Positions 35,908 through 45,495 of a stretch of 64,000 nt of DNA are shown here, in pieces; position 1 is the stretch's first letter; each line of letters starts with the position of its first letter. The translations under genes and the position numbers were made by a program. The DNA is from JBBQFI01 sp038237805. Lineage in GTDB: Bacteria > Verrucomicrobiota > Verrucomicrobiia > Chthoniobacterales > UBA10450. The notes under the pieces are model-generated. The model was given only the letters and a program-made list of their open reading frames with translations, did not search any database and had not been told where the DNA came from. The DNA is taken from NCBI GenBank assembly GCA_038237805.1, contig JBBRYI010000003.1, positions 62,001 through 126,000 of the forward strand, given 5' to 3'.

Positions 35908-37536
35908 ATGTCTCAAACTGTTGCCGCTTCCACCGACTCTCTTCGCGATCGTTGTCGTGCCATCGCGAAAGAAGAAGAGATTCTGCGCGAGGGCGGCGGC
36001 AAAGCGGGCCAGGATCGGCAGCGCAAAATGGGACGCCTGCCGGTGCGCGAACGCATCGGCCATCTGTTGGATAAAGACTCTCCGTTTTTCGAAGTAGGTC
36101 TTTGGGCTGCATATAAAATGTATGAGGAGTGGGGGACTGTTCCCGCTGCCGGCACCGTCGCCGGCATCGGCAATGTTTCCGGCGTTCCGTGCATGGTCAT
36201 CGCGAATGACGCCACCGTGAAAGCCGGCGCTTTTTTTCCGCAAACATGCAAGAAACTAATTCGAGCGCAGCGCATTGCCTTCGAGTGTGCGCTGCCAATT
36301 ATCTATCTCGTCGACTCCGCCGGCGTGTTTCTTCCGATGCAGGATGAAATTTTTCCCGATGAAGACGATTTCGGCCGCATCTTCCGAAACAACTCCGTCA
36401 TTTCCGCCGCGGGCCTTCCGCAGTTCGCCGCAATTATGGGCAACTGCGTCGCGGGCGGCGCGTACCTTCCTGTGTTATGCGATAAAATCTTGATGACCGA
36501 AGGAAGCGGTCTTTATCTCGCGGGCCCATCTCTCGTCAAAGCCGCAATCGGTCAGCTCGTCGATGCCGAAGAACTCGGCGGCGCAAAGATGCACGCTGAA
36601 GTCAGCGGCACCGTCGACTTTTGGGAAAAGGATGACGAATCCTGTTTGCGACAAGTGCGCTCGCTCGTCGCTCACCTGCCAGAAGCCGAGCGGAATAAAG
36701 ATTCTTCACCGGCAAAAGCAAAAGGACCGGCAAAAAAACCTGAGGCCGTCTACGAGCTCATGAGCGTCGACGGACAGAAAACGTACGACGCGCACGACCT
36801 GCTCGCCTCCATCGTCGATGCCGATTCGATCGATGAATACAAAGCCGATTACGGGAAGACACTTGTCACAACCTACGCGCGAATCGGCGGGCATTCGGTC
36901 GGCATCGTCGCGAGCCAGCGTCTGCAAGTGCGCACGAAGAAAGAAGGAATCCAGATGGGTGGCGTCATCTATCACGATAGTGCCGACAAAGCTGCACGCT
37001 TCATCATGGATTGTAATCAAACCGGATTACCGATCATTTTTTTCCAGGATGTGACCGGATTCATGGTTGGCCGCGACGCCGAACAAAGTGGAATCATCCG
37101 GAGCGGGGCAAAGCTCGTGAACGCTGTCAGCAATTCAATCGTACCGAAAATCACCGTCGTCGTTGGCGGCTCTTTCGGCGCCGGCAATTACGCGCTCTGC
37201 GGCAAAGCGTACGATCCACGCTTTATTCTTGCCTGGCCGAATGCGCGCTATGCCGTCATGGGCGCAGCGCAGGCATCTGACACGGTCTTCAGCATTCTGG
37301 CGCGCGCGCGCGACCGCGGAGACAAAAAATCATCGCCTGAGGAACTCGAACAGTTACGTGCGAAGGTAAAAAAATCGTACCAAGAACAAACCGACATTCG
37401 CTACGGTGCGGCGCGAGGTTGGGTCGATGCGGTCATTCAACCGCACGAGACACGCGATGTTCTCGTTAGGCTATTGCAATACGTTTCACGCCCGATGCCG
37501 AAGGCTCGTTTTCACACCGGCGTGATCCAGACTTAG
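35908..37536 (+). CDS. Acyl-CoA carboxylase beta (carboxyltransferase) subunit
   Basis: 542 residues from ATG 35908 (a TTG at 35899 is also in frame). The two crotonase-like halves carry GTVAGIGNVSGVPCMVIANDATVKAGAF and the GSFGAGNYALCGKAYDPRFILAWPNARYAVMGA oxyanion segment. With HMG-CoA lyase and an enoyl-CoA hydratase next door, 3-methylcrotonyl-CoA is the likely substrate (leucine degradation), though propionyl-CoA use cannot be excluded. The biotin subunit is not in this window. A Lys/Pro linker lies near residue 270. Confidence 0.87.
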   Translation: MSQTVAASTDSLRDRCRAIAKEEEILREGGGKAGQDRQRKMGRLPVRERIGHLLDKDSPFFEVGLWAAYKMYEEWGTVPAAGTVAGIGNVSGVPCMVIANDATVKAGAFFPQTCKKLIRAQRIAFECALPIIYLVDSAGVFLPMQDEIFPDEDDFGRIFRNNSVISAAGLPQFAAIMGNCVAGGAYLPVLCDKILMTEGSGLYLAGPSLVKAAIGQLVDAEELGGAKMHAEVSGTVDFWEKDDESCLRQVRSLVAHLPEAERNKDSSPAKAKGPAKKPEAVYELMSVDGQKTYDAHDLLASIVDADSIDEYKADYGKTLVTTYARIGGHSVGIVASQRLQVRTKKEGIQMGGVIYHDSADKAARFIMDCNQTGLPIIFFQDVTGFMVGRDAEQSGIIRSGAKLVNAVSNSIVPKITVVVGGSFGAGNYALCGKAYDPRFILAWPNARYAVMGAAQASDTVFSILARARDRGDKKSSPEELEQLRAKVKKSYQEQTDIRYGAARGWVDAVIQPHETRDVLVRLLQYVSRPMPKARFHTGVIQT

Positions 37537-38390
37537 ACAACTGAAAATTCGGCGCTGATTGCGGCATTCAGCGGCGTGATCTTCGAAAGATGAATCTGCA
37601 GATTGAGGCCGCGTTGTTCCAACGCACGCAAAACTTCCTCCGTGGGAATATTGCCGATAAGTTGGTCTTGCGCGAAAGGACAACCACCCAATCCGCCGAT
37701 CGCGGAATCGAATCGTCTGCAACCGGCATCATATGCGGCGAGGACTTTGTTCGCCGCGCTCGCGCGCGCGCTGTGCATGTGCACACCGAGCTCGATTCCA
37801 CCGCAGTCGTGCAGAATCGCGGTCACGACGCGTTGGATTAATTCGGAGTCAGCCGCTCCTATTGTGTCAGCGACTGAAACGGAAGGCACGCCGATCTCGC
37901 CGATTCTCTGCGCAGCCTCCACGACGTCCGCTTCGCTCCACCGATCGCCGTACGGATTACCAAAGGCCATTGAAATGTAAGCGACCATGGTCAGGCCCGC
38001 GTCATCCGCCATGTGCTTGATTCTGTTCATCGCCGCACGGTTTTCGTCGAGTGACTGATTTTGATTTCGTCGGAGGAACGTTTCCGAAATTGAACAAGGG
38101 TAACCAAGCGTGTTGACCGCTTTAGTTGCGATCGCACGTTCCGCACCTCTTTCGTTAACGACAATTCCGACGATCTCGACATCGTTTGGCGCCTGCAGTT
38201 GCTTGAGCACCTCCTCACTGTCGGCCATCTGCGGCACAGACTTCGGCGAAACAAAGCTCGCGGCGTCTATGTGTTTGAAGCCCGCAGCGACAAGCGCGCG
38301 CAAGTACGCGACCTTGCGCTCGGTTGGAATCTGAACCTTCAGTCCCTGCCACGCGTCGCGCGGACATTCGACGACCTTGACGAACTCCAT
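37533..38390 (-). CDS. Hydroxymethylglutaryl-CoA lyase
   Basis: 285 residues with the TIM-barrel HMGL-like fold. ECPRDAWQGLK at the N-terminus stands where the family's ECPRDG(L)Q motif is, so the usual G after RD is A. The metal His pair lies in GVHMHSARASAANKVLAAYDAGCRRFDSAIGGLGGCPFAQ (near residues 200-240), with the catalytic Cys in GGCPFA. It splits HMG-CoA to acetoacetate and acetyl-CoA. It overlaps the convergent carboxylase gene by 4 bases. Confidence 0.9.
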   Translation of the reverse strand: MEFVKVVECPRDAWQGLKVQIPTERKVAYLRALVAAGFKHIDAASFVSPKSVPQMADSEEVLKQLQAPNDVEIVGIVVNERGAERAIATKAVNTLGYPCSISETFLRRNQNQSLDENRAAMNRIKHMADDAGLTMVAYISMAFGNPYGDRWSEADVVEAAQRIGEIGVPSVSVADTIGAADSELIQRVVTAILHDCGGIELGVHMHSARASAANKVLAAYDAGCRRFDSAIGGLGGCPFAQDQLIGNIPTEEVLRALEQRGLNLQIHLSKITPLNAAISAEFSVV

Positions 38391-38418
38391 TATCGGAAGT
38401 TAGTGCACAAATCTCTTT

Positions 38419-39183
38419 ATGCCTGTGGTTCTCATCGAAAAACAAAGCGCGCACGTTAGCGTTGTCACATTGAATCGCCCCGAGCGGCGCAATGCGCTGA
38501 CGCTCGAGTTAATGCAAGAATTGATCGCCGCCGTCGAATCGCTTGGCGCAGATGAAAAGCAGCGGGTGCTGATCCTGCGCGGCGCCGGAAAAGCTTTTTG
38601 CGCCGGACTCGACTTGCAGGAAACCGCGCTGACGCAAGATGCGCATGCTGCGGCAGAAGTCGTGGCGAAAATTTTGATCACGCTCAGTCAAACGCGACTC
38701 ATCACCATTGCTGCGGTGCACGGCGCGGCGGTGGCCGGCGGCGCCGGAATCATGTCCGCCTGTGATTTTGTCATCGCTGAAGCGCGCACCAAGTTCGGTT
38801 ATCCGGAAGTGAAACGTGGACTGGTCGCCGGACTTGTTTTGACATTCCTCCGTCGCCAGTTACACGAGCGCCATATTCGCGAACTGCTGCTGACTGCAGA
38901 ACTCATCGGATCCCAGCGCGCGCTTGAAATCGGGCTGATCAATCGTGTGGTTGCGCCTAACGAGTTGGAGAAAGAACTGCAAAAGATCGTGAGCGACATT
39001 CTGCAAAATGCGCCCGGCGCATTGAGCAACACAAAACGTCTGATCGAAGAACTTTGGTCCAGTTCGGTGAAACACGATGTCGAGCGCGCGCTCAGGCATC
39101 ACATGCAGGCGCGCGAATCCGCTGAAGCGAAAGAAGGCATCGCGGCCTTTCTCGAAAAGCGTCCGCCCGACTGGACGAGATAA
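38419..39183 (+). CDS. Enoyl-CoA hydratase, probable methylglutaconyl-CoA hydratase
   Basis: 254 residues of the crotonase fold: LNRPERRNALTLELMQEL, LRGAGKAFCAGLDLQE for the first oxyanion loop, AVHGAAVAGGAGIMSACDFVIAEARTKFGYPEVKRGL with the Glu of the second. Neighbours (carboxylase beta, HMG-CoA lyase) point to the hydration of 3-methylglutaconyl-CoA in leucine breakdown. It is followed after 10 bases by a phosphatase gene. Confidence 0.85.
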   Translation: MPVVLIEKQSAHVSVVTLNRPERRNALTLELMQELIAAVESLGADEKQRVLILRGAGKAFCAGLDLQETALTQDAHAAAEVVAKILITLSQTRLITIAAVHGAAVAGGAGIMSACDFVIAEARTKFGYPEVKRGLVAGLVLTFLRRQLHERHIRELLLTAELIGSQRALEIGLINRVVAPNELEKELQKIVSDILQNAPGALSNTKRLIEELWSSSVKHDVERALRHHMQARESAEAKEGIAAFLEKRPPDWTR

Positions 39184-39193
39184 TCGAATCTTT

Positions 39194-39889
39194 ATGTCTT
39201 CGCCGACCGCGCGCGTGTTCATCGTTCGTCATGGCGCGACGATCCTGAGCACGGAAGATCGCTTCGCCGGTGCGACCGATGTTCCGCTTTCGGATGCGGG
39301 ACGGGAACAGACACGACATCTTGCGCAACGCTTACGCACCGAAAAAATTTCTGCCGTCTATTCTTCACCGCTTGGTCGCACGATGGAGACAGCACGCATA
39401 CTCGCCGAGCCGCACGGACTCGAAGTACAAACGCGCGACGGCCTGCGCGAGATTTCGCACGGTCATTGGGAACAAATGACGCGACGCGAAGTGGAACAGA
39501 AGTTTCCCAAAGAAATGGAGGAATGGGAGAAAGATCCCTACACCTTTGCGCCCGATGGTGGCGAAAGCGGACTCGCGGTGACGGCACGCGCGCTCCCGGT
39601 CCTATTGGATTTGGTACGCAAACACGAGGCCTCCTGCATCCTTGTCGTTTCTCATAAAGCGACGATTCGATTGTTACTCAGTTCGCTGCTCGGGTTCGAT
39701 CCGCGCCGATATCGCGATAATCTCGGTCAGAATCCGGCGGCATTGAACATCGTTGATTTCAAGGACCCGGTGCGGGCGCGGTTAACGCTTTTCAACGACA
39801 CGTCGCATTACGCGGAGATCGGGCAGGCAGTTCCCGAAGTTCCGGAATCGCGGCTTTCCAAATCGTGGAATGATCGCAGTCGACCCTAA
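39194..39889 (+). CDS. Histidine phosphatase (phosphoglycerate mutase superfamily)
   Basis: 231 residues from ATG 39194. The catalytic RHGA motif is in VFIVRHGATILS, the second Arg in SSPLGRTMETA, the Glu in LREISHGHWE, and the second His in VVSHKATIRLLL. The family covers phosphatases acting on sugars, nucleotides or cofactor precursors (CobC, GpmB-like), so the substrate is open. Its stop and the stop of the convergent dehydrogenase gene overlap within a copy of the octamer (39885-39892). Confidence 0.85.
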   Translation: MSSPTARVFIVRHGATILSTEDRFAGATDVPLSDAGREQTRHLAQRLRTEKISAVYSSPLGRTMETARILAEPHGLEVQTRDGLREISHGHWEQMTRREVEQKFPKEMEEWEKDPYTFAPDGGESGLAVTARALPVLLDLVRKHEASCILVVSHKATIRLLLSSLLGFDPRRYRDNLGQNPAALNIVDFKDPVRARLTLFNDTSHYAEIGQAVPEVPESRLSKSWNDRSRP

Positions 39890-42800
39890 CGAGTGGCGGC
39901 CGCTGTGGTCGGAATTTTGAACTTTTCGATCTGTTCTTTGACGTCGTGCACGAAGTTCGCGGCGCCGGCCCCGTTCACGACGCGATGATCGAATGTGAGC
40001 GATAACGTGATGACTTCGGTGGTCTGATTTTTTTTGCCGTCGCCGATTATTTCATGGTGCGCGGAACCGATGAATAATGTGCCAACCGATGGCGGCACCA
40101 CGATCGGCGCGGCGGCGCGCACACCGAAAGCGCCGAGACTGCTGATGACAACCGGCGCATTCAGGGCGTCGACACGACCGCTACGCGTTTCTTCGACGGT
40201 TTGGTTATAACGATCTACAAAATCAAGCCAGTCACGTTTATTCGCTCGAGTCACAACTGCAGTTGCTAATCGATCGCCCTCCAGCGCGACGGCGATGCCG
40301 AGATCGAATTCGTCGTGCTCCACGATTTGATCGTCTTCCAGAACGAGGCGCCGAAAAGGCGCGTGTTTTTCCATCGCGCGCACAACCGCCCACGCCAGCA
40401 TGACGGATGGTGACGGTGCATCTTTGCCGTTCTTCTTTTTCGCGGCCTCGCGCGCTTTGCGGATTGCATCCCAGCGCGCATCGATCTGCAGATTCGCCGG
40501 CACGACGCGACCAAGACGACGGACGATCGTCGGTGAGAGCGCGGGTTCGATGGCATCTGTCTTTCGCGATGGTGTTGGTGTGGCGACGCGTTTCGTTTCT
40601 GCCGCTGAGACAGCAGCAGGTACATCCGCAGCGGCGTTTGCACCATTCGGTTGTTGGTCCGGAGAAACTTCGTCAGCGCCTTCAACCAGAATTGTTCCGA
40701 GTTCCTGGCCGATCTCGACCGTTGCCCCAACTTCTGTTTTCCATTCACCCATCGTTCCGGCGAAGGATGACTCGATCGGATAGACAGCTTTATCTGTCTC
40801 CACTTCGCACAACGGATCGTCGTACTCGATTTTGTCGCCCGGCTTTTTCAAAAGACTAACGACTTTTGCCGCACGAATTCCTTCGCCCATGATTGGGACG
40901 ACGATTTTTTGCGACCGCCCTTTCACGGGCGTGGATTTCTGTTTCGGACCAGCCTCGCTCACACTGGGTTCCTTACGAACGCGATCGCGGGTTGTAACTG
41001 CGCCCTCCGTCTTGGTAGAAATCGAATGCTCGATCGCCGCCACGATCCGCTCGACATCCGGCAGCGCCGCGTATTCGTAGATCGGATTGTAGCCGATCAT
41101 GACGTTGCCTTTTGTCACGAGCATTGGCGCGCTCACCATCGCGCTCCAAATGTCGGCTTGCGCCGTCAGATGCGAAATAATCATCTGGCCGACACTGCAA
41201 TTTCCGGTGTCTTCCTGAACAATGACGACACGCCCTGTTTTGCGAACTGATTCTTCTATGGTCGCTGTGTCCCATGGCGCGATCGAACGTAGATCAATCA
41301 GTTCGATGCTGACATCGCTGGCGATTTTTTCGATCGCTTCAAGCGATTTCTCCACGGTGTTGCCCCACGCAATCATCGTCACGTCCGATCCACTTTGATG
41401 TATGCGCGCGCGGCCCAGGGGAATTGCACGAATGGGCTCAGTCGATTCGCGCTCCGCCCAGAACATGTGTTTCGGAATGAGGAAGAGGACAGGATCATCG
41501 CAATGCATCGCCGTCCAGAGCAAACCAGCTGCATCCTCCGGCGTACTCGGAATGACGACACTTAGTCCGGGATAATGTGCGAAAACCGATTCATTGGCCT
41601 GGCTGTGCCACAACGAACCGCCAGGCAGGTACGCGCCGTATGGTGCGTAAATCACCATCGGACATTTCCACTCTCCGAATGAGCGCCAGCGCAACGTCGC
41701 GATGTTGGTGACGAGCTGATTAAAACCCGGGTAAATGAAATCGATGAACTGAACCTCGAAGACCGGCCGCTTACCGTACGATCCAAGCCCGCAGGCCACG
41801 CCAAGAATCGTCGACTCCGCGAGTGGCGAATTGAAAACCTGCTGCGGAAATTCCGTGGAAAGCTTTTGCGTGAGACGAAATACGCCACCTTTCGGATCTT
41901 CGACATCTTCGCCAAAAATGATGCGGCCTGAATTTTCTTTCAGACCAGCGCGCAGCGTTTGATTCACGGTGTCGCCGATTCTGTATTTGCCGGGCGGAAG
42001 AATTTGGTCATCGAGCTCGGGTAAGGGACCGCGAACATTCAGCGCGAGATCCTTCGGCGTAGGATCTTCCGCCTTTTCCGCTTCGGAATATTCCTTCCGA
42101 ATGCGTTCTTTAATTTCGTTATCGAGCTTTGCGAAATCTTCCGCGGTGATGACGCCTTTTTCGATCAATCGATCCTTCCAAACTTTGACCGGATCCTTCT
42201 GCTCGAGCAACGCGATCTCGTCAGCGCTGCGATAGAGTTTGTGATCGTCGGAACTGGTGTGACTGGAAAGCCGCTCCAGCATCACCCAGAAAAACGCAGG
42301 ACCCTCTCCCGCACGCATTCGAGCGATTGCGTCCGCCGATGCTTCATAAACTTTTTCGACATCGTGACCGTCGATCGTTTGCCAGTCGTTAGGCTGAAGC
42401 ACATCGAGCGCAAGCGGGTTAATCTTACGCGTCGGACTGCTGATCCCGTAAGCGTTGTCTTCAACCAGGAAAAGAACCGCGAGTTTTTTCTCTTTCGCGA
42501 AACAAATCGCTTCGTAGACATCGCCCTGACGCGACGCGGCGTCACCGACTGTCGTGACCACGATGCTATTTTTTCCATCGAGCTTCATTCCCCAAGCCAT
42601 GCCGCACGCCGGGAGAAGTTGTGAACCGGTTGGCGTCGGCACGCTCCAAATGTGCAAATCGGCGCTGCTATAGTGCGATGGCATCATGCGTCCGCCGCTG
42701 CCGGTCTTGCGCTTCGCGAAATATTCGAGTCCGAGTTCGCTCGTCGTCATTCCGCGGCCAAGCACGAGCCCGCGATCGCGATAGTAGGGGACGATGTAAT

Positions 42801-42972
42801 CATCGGGCTGCATCTGCATCGAGACGGCTGCGAGCGCCTCATGTCCCATTCCGGAAACATGAAAATGGCCTTTGCCCTGACGATTCAAATTCTGCTCGCG
42901 CAAATCAGCATGCCGGCTCTCAAGCATAATCGTGAGGAGTCTGAGCTTGTCTTCTTTGGTAAGAGCGGGCAC
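39886..42972 (-). CDS. Branched-chain 2-oxoacid dehydrogenase, E1alpha-E1beta-E2 fusion
   Basis: 1028 residues from GTG 42972. E1alpha (about 1-330) has the thiamine-diphosphate motif GDAASRQGDVYEAICFA ending in EDNAYG. E1beta (about 335-665) has FGEDVEDPKGGVF and FNSPLAESTILGVACGLG. A lipoyl domain follows, with the lipoylated Lys in VETDKAVYP (near 728). The E2 catalytic domain (about 800-1028) ends in SLTFDHRVVNGAGAANFV. The usual peripheral-subunit-binding domain is not clear, and the E2 motif has Asn where HxxxDG is usual. It fits the leucine-degradation genes nearby. Confidence 0.88.
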   Translation of the reverse strand: MPALTKEDKLRLLTIMLESRHADLREQNLNRQGKGHFHVSGMGHEALAAVSMQMQPDDYIVPYYRDRGLVLGRGMTTSELGLEYFAKRKTGSGGRMMPSHYSSADLHIWSVPTPTGSQLLPACGMAWGMKLDGKNSIVVTTVGDAASRQGDVYEAICFAKEKKLAVLFLVEDNAYGISSPTRKINPLALDVLQPNDWQTIDGHDVEKVYEASADAIARMRAGEGPAFFWVMLERLSSHTSSDDHKLYRSADEIALLEQKDPVKVWKDRLIEKGVITAEDFAKLDNEIKERIRKEYSEAEKAEDPTPKDLALNVRGPLPELDDQILPPGKYRIGDTVNQTLRAGLKENSGRIIFGEDVEDPKGGVFRLTQKLSTEFPQQVFNSPLAESTILGVACGLGSYGKRPVFEVQFIDFIYPGFNQLVTNIATLRWRSFGEWKCPMVIYAPYGAYLPGGSLWHSQANESVFAHYPGLSVVIPSTPEDAAGLLWTAMHCDDPVLFLIPKHMFWAERESTEPIRAIPLGRARIHQSGSDVTMIAWGNTVEKSLEAIEKIASDVSIELIDLRSIAPWDTATIEESVRKTGRVVIVQEDTGNCSVGQMIISHLTAQADIWSAMVSAPMLVTKGNVMIGYNPIYEYAALPDVERIVAAIEHSISTKTEGAVTTRDRVRKEPSVSEAGPKQKSTPVKGRSQKIVVPIMGEGIRAAKVVSLLKKPGDKIEYDDPLCEVETDKAVYPIESSFAGTMGEWKTEVGATVEIGQELGTILVEGADEVSPDQQPNGANAAADVPAAVSAAETKRVATPTPSRKTDAIEPALSPTIVRRLGRVVPANLQIDARWDAIRKAREAAKKKNGKDAPSPSVMLAWAVVRAMEKHAPFRRLVLEDDQIVEHDEFDLGIAVALEGDRLATAVVTRANKRDWLDFVDRYNQTVEETRSGRVDALNAPVVISSLGAFGVRAAAPIVVPPSVGTLFIGSAHHEIIGDGKKNQTTEVITLSLTFDHRVVNGAGAANFVHDVKEQIEKFKIPTTAAATR

Positions 42973-42986
42973 GAGAGAGAGAAAGA

Positions 42987-43049
42987 TGTAGCGGCGTTTG
43001 TGTCAAACGCCGAGCCAAAAAACAGGCGCTTGGCACAAGCGCCTCTACA
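42987..43049. repeat. Paired REP-like hairpins (REPIN-like)
   Basis: Starts TGTAGCGGCGTTTG and folds on CAAACGCCG. After about 14 bases, AGGCGCTTG folds on CAAGCGCCT and the unit ends CTCTACA, the inverse of the opening TGTAG. Two inverted hairpins framed by TGTAG/CTACA is the layout of a REP doublet. It lies between the divergent dehydrogenase and threonine synthase genes, over what would be an N-terminal extension of thrC. Confidence 0.65.
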
Positions 43050-43095
43050 ACTGCACTATTGGGACGTGCGCGACCAATCAGAGCAGGGCAGGGGA

Positions 43096-44157
43096 GTGAT
43101 CGGACGTTACCGAAAATTTCTTCCGGTAACAGAAGCGACACCCATTGTCTCGTTAGGCGAAGGAAATACGCCGCTCGTTTTCTCGCCGCGACTGAGCGAG
43201 ATCGTCGGACGGGGCTGCGAAGTTTTCTTGAAATGCGAAGGCCAGAATCCAACGGGATCTTTCAAGGATCGCGGCATGACGGTCGCGGTTTCAAAAGCGA
43301 TTGAAAGTGGCGCGGCGCTTTTGCTTTGCGCATCGACCGGGAACACGTCCGCTTCCGCCGCCGCCTACGCGGCGCGGGCCGGGCTTCGTTGTAGCGTCGT
43401 GCTTCCCGCAGGAAAAATTGCGCGAGGTAAACTTTTACAAGCCGTCGTTTACGGGGCCACGATCGTTGCGATCGAAGGAAACTTCGATGACGCGCTGCGC
43501 GTAGTTCGCAAACTTGGAGAACGTCCCGATGTCGCTGTTGTTAACTCGATCAATCCAGATCGTATCGCCGGACAACAGACCGCTGCGTTTGAAATTGTCG
43601 ATTCGTTAGGCGAAGCACCTGCAATTCATCTCTTGCCACTGGGCAATGCGGGTAACATCACCGCTTATTGGGCCGGATATCGCGCCTACCGTGATGCAAG
43701 CAAATCGACACGGCTTCCAGCGATGATCGGTTTTCAGGCTGCAGGCGCCGCGCCGATCTTTCACGACAAGGTTGTCCACAAACCCGAAACAGTCGCATCA
43801 GCGATCCGCATTGGAAATCCGGCGAGTTGGAAGCACGCGACGCAGGCGCTCAAGGAATCGCAGGGCGCTGTCGACATCGTGAGCGATCACGAAATCCTCG
43901 AAGCGCAACGATGGCTTGCGGGTCACGAAGGAGTTTTCGTGGAACCGGCAAGCGCTGCGCCGATCGCTGGTCTTTTCAAATCGTGCGACCCAGCGCGCAA
44001 TCCCGCTTATTCATTTGCCAACATCCCAGCCGGTTCTCGATTTGTTTGCACATTGACCGGCCACGGTTTGAAAGACCCCGATGTCGCAGGCGAAGAGGTT
44101 AAGCAGAAAGCAATTCAGCCTAACGAACACGATGTTTTGCGTGCACTCGGATTGTGA
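43096..44157 (+). CDS. thrC: Threonine synthase
   Basis: 353 residues from GTG 43096, with GCAGGG 6 bases upstream. The frame is open to 42652, but the extension runs through the REP doublet and the divergent gene. VIGRYRKFLPVTEATPIVSLGEGNTPL is the usual start of the short threonine synthase class. The PLP Lys is in NPTGSFKDRGM and the phosphate-binding loop is LLPLGNAGNITAYW. It converts phosphohomoserine to threonine. lysC follows on the same strand. Three octamer copies lie in the gene. Confidence 0.92.
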   Translation: MIGRYRKFLPVTEATPIVSLGEGNTPLVFSPRLSEIVGRGCEVFLKCEGQNPTGSFKDRGMTVAVSKAIESGAALLLCASTGNTSASAAAYAARAGLRCSVVLPAGKIARGKLLQAVVYGATIVAIEGNFDDALRVVRKLGERPDVAVVNSINPDRIAGQQTAAFEIVDSLGEAPAIHLLPLGNAGNITAYWAGYRAYRDASKSTRLPAMIGFQAAGAAPIFHDKVVHKPETVASAIRIGNPASWKHATQALKESQGAVDIVSDHEILEAQRWLAGHEGVFVEPASAAPIAGLFKSCDPARNPAYSFANIPAGSRFVCTLTGHGLKDPDVAGEEVKQKAIQPNEHDVLRALGL

Positions 44158-44244
44158 GCGCCGATTTGACAGCAGCGAGACATAAGCGAAAAACCATCCC
44201 GTTCTGTGTTTGGACCAAATCAATCTAGTTAATCGGACCTGACC

Positions 44245-45495
44245 ATGCGTCTTATCGTCCAAAAATACGGTGGCACTTCGGTCGGTAATCCGGAACGCAT
44301 TCGCGCTGTCGCGCAACGCCTCATCGACACTCAGCGCGAGAATTGTCGCGTCGTCGCCGTGATTTCGGCGATGGCAGGTGTAACTGACAGCCTGATCAAA
44401 CATGCGGAAGGTGTTTCGCCGAATCCGACACAGCGGGAGATGGACATTTTGCTCTCCACTGGCGAGAACGCCGCCAGCGCGCTCACGGCCATCGCTGTGA
44501 ATGCTTTGGGGGGCCGCGCGATTTCTCTTACCGGAGCGCAAGCTGGAATTCTAACCGATCGCGTCCACACGAAAGCGAAGATCGCTAACATCACGCCGCG
44601 ACAAATCCACGAACTGCTCGCCGACGATTACATCGTGATCGTGGCCGGCTTTCAGGGACAAACGGCCGAAGGCGAAACGACCACGCTCGGCCGCGGCGGC
44701 TCCGATTTAACGGCGATCGCTTTAGCGGGTGCATTGGAAGCCGACGCTTGCCAGATTTTTACCGATGTCGACGGCGTCTTCACTTGCGACCCACGCGTCG
44801 TGGCCGATGCAAAAAAAATCGACGAGATCGCTTACGACGAATTGCTCGAGATGGCAGGCGCGGGATCGAAAATCATGCAATCGCGCGCCGTCGAGTTTGC
44901 GAAAAAATTCGGCATTCCATTTGAAGTGCGATCCAGTTTCAAAGGAGCGCGTGGAACGATTGCGAAAGAAGAAACCCCGAACATGGAAGACGTCGTCGTG
45001 CGCGGCGTCAGCGTTGACCGTAAACAGGCAAAGGTGACGATCGCCGGCGTGCCGGATCAACCGGGAATCGCGGCTCAAATCTTTTCCGCGATCGCATCAG
45101 CCAACATCATCGTGGATATGATCGTGCAGAACGTCTCGACCAATGGCGTGACCGACATCTCATTCACGATTCACGAATCGGAGTTGAAACAAGTCGAGAA
45201 TCTTTTGGCGCCGGTCGTGTCGCAAATCCGCGCCGCTGGTTTCATCACAAAAAGCGGCGTCGCCAAATTGAGCGTCGTCGGAATTGGAATGCGTTCACAC
45301 TCCGGCGTGGCTGCGCGATTGTTTCAATGTCTTGGAAAAGGCGGAATCAATATTCAGTTGGTCGCGACTTCGGAGATTAAAATTGCAGTCGTAGTCGAGG
45401 AGAGCGACCTCGAATGCGCGGCGCAACTTACGCACGAAGGTTTTGGTCTGGCGCGTCTGGTCTCAAGCGCAGGCCTGACCTCTGCAATCAATTAA
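44245..45495 (+). CDS. lysC: Aspartate kinase
   Basis: 416 residues. IVQKYGGTSVGNPERIR at the N-terminus, GRGGSDLTAIALAGAL near residue 152, and two C-terminal ACT domains (KVTIAGVPDQPGIAAQIFSAIASANIIVDMI and KLSVVGIGMRSHSGVAARLFQCLGKGGINIQLV). It makes aspartyl phosphate, the first step to Lys, Met and Thr, and is likely feedback-regulated through the ACT domains. It lies 87 bases after thrC. Confidence 0.96.
   Translation: MRLIVQKYGGTSVGNPERIRAVAQRLIDTQRENCRVVAVISAMAGVTDSLIKHAEGVSPNPTQREMDILLSTGENAASALTAIAVNALGGRAISLTGAQAGILTDRVHTKAKIANITPRQIHELLADDYIVIVAGFQGQTAEGETTTLGRGGSDLTAIALAGALEADACQIFTDVDGVFTCDPRVVADAKKIDEIAYDELLEMAGAGSKIMQSRAVEFAKKFGIPFEVRSSFKGARGTIAKEETPNMEDVVVRGVSVDRKQAKVTIAGVPDQPGIAAQIFSAIASANIIVDMIVQNVSTNGVTDISFTIHESELKQVENLLAPVVSQIRAAGFITKSGVAKLSVVGIGMRSHSGVAARLFQCLGKGGINIQLVATSEIKIAVVVEESDLECAAQLTHEGFGLARLVSSAGLTSAIN

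Noticed and set aside
37533..38390. Isopropylmalate synthase or homocitrate synthase as identity of this gene
   Set aside because: At 285 residues it lacks the long C-terminal regulatory part, and the GGLGGCPFA motif is specific to HMG-CoA lyase.
42652..43095. Longer threonine synthase with 148 extra residues
   Set aside because: The extension is the reverse of the dehydrogenase gene plus a REP doublet; the family starts at the segment after 43096.
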